Position numbers and translations under genes: made by a program
The notes under the pieces: generated by a model
Databases searched by the model: none
Told to the model about the DNA's origin: nothing
Seen by the model: the letters and a program-made list of their open reading frames with translations, nothing else
Part shown: in pieces, positions 61,617 to 64,000 of the stretch
Numbering within the stretch: position 1 is the first letter of the stretch
Layout: every line of letters starts with the position of its first letter
NCBI GenBank assembly: GCA_012033205.1
Contig: JAAUSO010000003.1
Span: 1-64,000 of the forward strand
Direction: 5' to 3'
Length of the DNA stretch: 64,000 nt
DNA from: Richelia sp. SL_2_1
GTDB lineage: Bacteria; Cyanobacteriota; Cyanobacteriia; Cyanobacteriales; Nostocaceae

Positions 61617-63773
61617 CTATTTATTACTTTTCCTTTTCCACTTATTCTTTACCAAACGAATTTCATCAAAGCTGTAACTATCACCTAAATATTCTTTAAT
61701 CGGCGTTAAAGCGATATCTCCTAAAATGTCCAACACTTGGAGAATTTTTTTCTGCTTGTCAACGGGAACAATCAAATTTATATCTACAGGTTGATTTTTT
61801 GCAATCAAATCGGAAAGATGTCGAATAATTGTAGTAGAACGAAGGTCACGTTGTTGAGCAATTTCTTGGATGCTCAATCCTTGTTTGTGTAATTCAAAAG
61901 TCATTAATTCAGTGTCAGAAATCTCTTCATTTGTAGATGAAGACGAAGATTTTTGTTTTTGGGGACTTTTATCTTGTAAATAACCTTGAATTACCTGAAT
62001 AAATTTATCTCCATATTGAGTTAGCTTGTGAGTACCAACTCCCGCAAGTTGACTGAATTCCTGTTTATTTTTGGGTTTTACCTGAGTCATCAATCTTAAA
62101 GTAGAATCACCAAAAATCATATAAGGTGGAACTGATTGAGCATCAGCAAGTTGTTTACGAAGTTCGCGCAGTTTGTGAAATAAAATATCTGCTTCTTGTG
62201 CTTTATCACTTCGTACTTGAAGAGTCGCTTTTTCTTTCGGAGGAACAACAATCGAAACCGAACGTTGCTTTTTCATCACCTCTAAACTAAAAGAATTGAG
62301 TTTCAATACTGCATAACCATCGTCCGTTTGTTCCAGTAAACCTTGATGTAATAAAGAACGTCCTAACATTCTCCATTCATCCAAAGTTTTATCTTTACCA
62401 ATGCCGTAGGTAGAAAGCTTATCGTGTCCTTTATCAAGGATTTTCTGAGTTTTACTACCTCGTAAAACATCTATAATGTGTTTCATGCCGAATCTTTGCT
62501 TGCAACGTGCTATGCAAGACAAAAATTTCATTGCTTCAATCGTCCAATCTTCTAATGGTTTAGGATTGCAACAGTTATCGCAATTACCACAATTACCCCC
62601 AAATCTCTCACCAAAATAACTTAATTGAATTGTGCGACGGCAGTCTGTACCTTCAGCGTAATCTATCATCTGACGCAATTGCTGCTTAGCAATCATTTGT
62701 TCTTGTTCGTCAGGTTTTTGCTCAATCAACCATTCAATAGTTTTGACATCGCTGTAACTCAAAAACAGCAAACACCGAGACGATTCACTGTCTCTACCAG
62801 CTCTTCCCGACTCTTGATAATAACTTTCTAAATTTCGTGAAATATCATAGTGGACTACCAAACGCACATCTGGCTTGTTAATCCCCATACCAAAGGCAAT
62901 AGTTGCTACCATTATTCTGGCATCATCCCGAATAAACTTGGTTTGATTTTCGCTACGTTCGCTATCGCTCAAACCAGCATGATAAGGTAAAGCAGAAATA
63001 TTATCGTGTTGTAATTTAAAAGCTAATTCTTCAACCTTTTTGCGTGTCAAACAGTAAATAATTACTGAACCTTCAGTTTCTCGGATTTGTTCTAATAATT
63101 CCACATAAGCAGTCTTCTTTTTAGGACGAACTTCGTAATAAAGATTTTGACGATTAAAAGAAGCTACATGAACACTGGGTTGATTTAATCCTAATTGTTT
63201 AATAATATCAGCGCGGACTCTTTCTGTCGCGGTAGCTGTCAACCCCCACATTGGTACATGAGGATAACGTTGTCGTAGGGATATCATTTGACGATACTCA
63301 GGACGAAAATCATGTCCCCATTCCGAAACACAATGAGCTTCATCGATGGCAAAAGCAGAAATTCCAATTTGATGATGAACTAAATCGAGTAAAGGTAAAA
63401 ATCTTTCGCTGAGTAAACGTTCTGGTGCAACATAAAGTAACTTCACTTTACCGCTCATAATCGCTTGCTCGCGGATTCTTGCTTGATGAGGGCTAACGCT
63501 GCTATTAAGGAAAGTTGCCGCAATTCCGTTTTTTCGCAATCCATCTACTTGATCTTGCATCAATGCGATTAACGGAGATACTACCACCGTTAATCCTGCT
63601 TTCATTAATGCAGGCAGTTGAAAACACAGAGATTTACCCCCACCCGTCGGCATAATCACCAATAAATCCCGGTTTTCTAATGCCTCAATAATAATCTCTC
63701 GCTGGGGATAACGAAAGCTATCATAACCGAAGTGATGTTTAAGGGCGTTTTCTAGATGGGGATACTCAGACAT
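61617..63773 (-). CDS. recQ: ATP-dependent DNA helicase RecQ
   Basis: MPTGGGKSLCFQLPAL, DEAH (AIDEAHCVSEWGHDFRPEY), HRDC-type C-terminus. Confidence 0.95.
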   Translation of the reverse strand: MSEYPHLENALKHHFGYDSFRYPQREIIIEALENRDLLVIMPTGGGKSLCFQLPALMKAGLTVVVSPLIALMQDQVDGLRKNGIAATFLNSSVSPHQARIREQAIMSGKVKLLYVAPERLLSERFLPLLDLVHHQIGISAFAIDEAHCVSEWGHDFRPEYRQMISLRQRYPHVPMWGLTATATERVRADIIKQLGLNQPSVHVASFNRQNLYYEVRPKKKTAYVELLEQIRETEGSVIIYCLTRKKVEELAFKLQHDNISALPYHAGLSDSERSENQTKFIRDDARIMVATIAFGMGINKPDVRLVVHYDISRNLESYYQESGRAGRDSESSRCLLFLSYSDVKTIEWLIEQKPDEQEQMIAKQQLRQMIDYAEGTDCRRTIQLSYFGERFGGNCGNCDNCCNPKPLEDWTIEAMKFLSCIARCKQRFGMKHIIDVLRGSKTQKILDKGHDKLSTYGIGKDKTLDEWRMLGRSLLHQGLLEQTDDGYAVLKLNSFSLEVMKKQRSVSIVVPPKEKATLQVRSDKAQEADILFHKLRELRKQLADAQSVPPYMIFGDSTLRLMTQVKPKNKQEFSQLAGVGTHKLTQYGDKFIQVIQGYLQDKSPQKQKSSSSSTNEEISDTELMTFELHKQGLSIQEIAQQRDLRSTTIIRHLSDLIAKNQPVDINLIVPVDKQKKILQVLDILGDIALTPIKEYLGDSYSFDEIRLVKNKWKRKSNK

Positions 63774-64000
63774 ACGGTCAAAGGATTTGGGATTTTGAAT
63801 TTTGAATTTTAAATTTTGGATTTATTCCACGGATAAATCTGAGGATTTCTACTATCAAGCAGTAGTCGATCAATCCGTACTTTCCAGGCTTTATCATTCA
63901 TTTTATCTGTGTCATGTAATTTTAGGGAATTTTTTTGAGATTAATCAGCTCAGACGCAGTTAAATTATATAAGAACAAAATATTTTATTCTTGTAGTGCA

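Noticed and set aside
1-64000. tRNA, rRNA or transposase genes
   Set aside because: No convincing tRNA cloverleaf, rRNA signature or DDE/Y1/serine recombinase ORF recognised by eye; a tRNAscan/Infernal run would be needed to exclude small RNAs.
1-64000. GCGATCGC octamers as specific regulatory sites
   Set aside because: About twenty occurrences scattered inside and between genes match the known HIP1 over-representation in cyanobacteria; no gene-specific meaning.

Overview
This 64 kb window is chromosomal DNA from a filamentous, heterocystous-type cyanobacterium. The call rests on HIP1 GCGATCGC octamers, abundant short tandem heptanucleotide repeats, and gene content. Main content: (i) a sufR / sufBCDS iron-sulfur assembly locus with two CAAC-N6-GTTG operator-like sites; (ii) a Cu-type P-ATPase; (iii) zeta-carotene desaturase and neighbours; (iv) cobyric acid synthase; (v) a ~12 kb minus-strand glycosyltransferase cluster; (vi) an ABC-2 exporter; (vii) def, an HtrA-type protease, and dnaA-[DnaA-box cluster]-dnaN, a candidate oriC; (viii) a phytochrome/cyanobacteriochrome hybrid histidine kinase, an ArsA-type ATPase and recQ. 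No clear defence island, prophage, CRISPR array or transposase is visible. The most unusual signal is a series of six single-nucleotide (-1 type) frame interruptions in five otherwise well-conserved genes (TPR protein, sufR, sufD, Cu-ATPase twice, a glycosyltransferase). Five lie at A/T homopolymers, and three of those are in exact phase on A_AAA_AAG, the canonical -1 slippery heptamer. They could be sequencing or assembly undercalls, real lesions, or frameshifts tolerated by translational or transcriptional slippage; sequence alone cannot decide. Other notable items: a ~64 bp palindromic element family (5 full copies plus one compact hairpin), several heptamer repeat families, (TTAGGAG)n arrays on both sides of the dnaA-dnaN block, a symmetric 3+3 DnaA-box cluster, and a tandem ~113 bp duplication in front of sufS.
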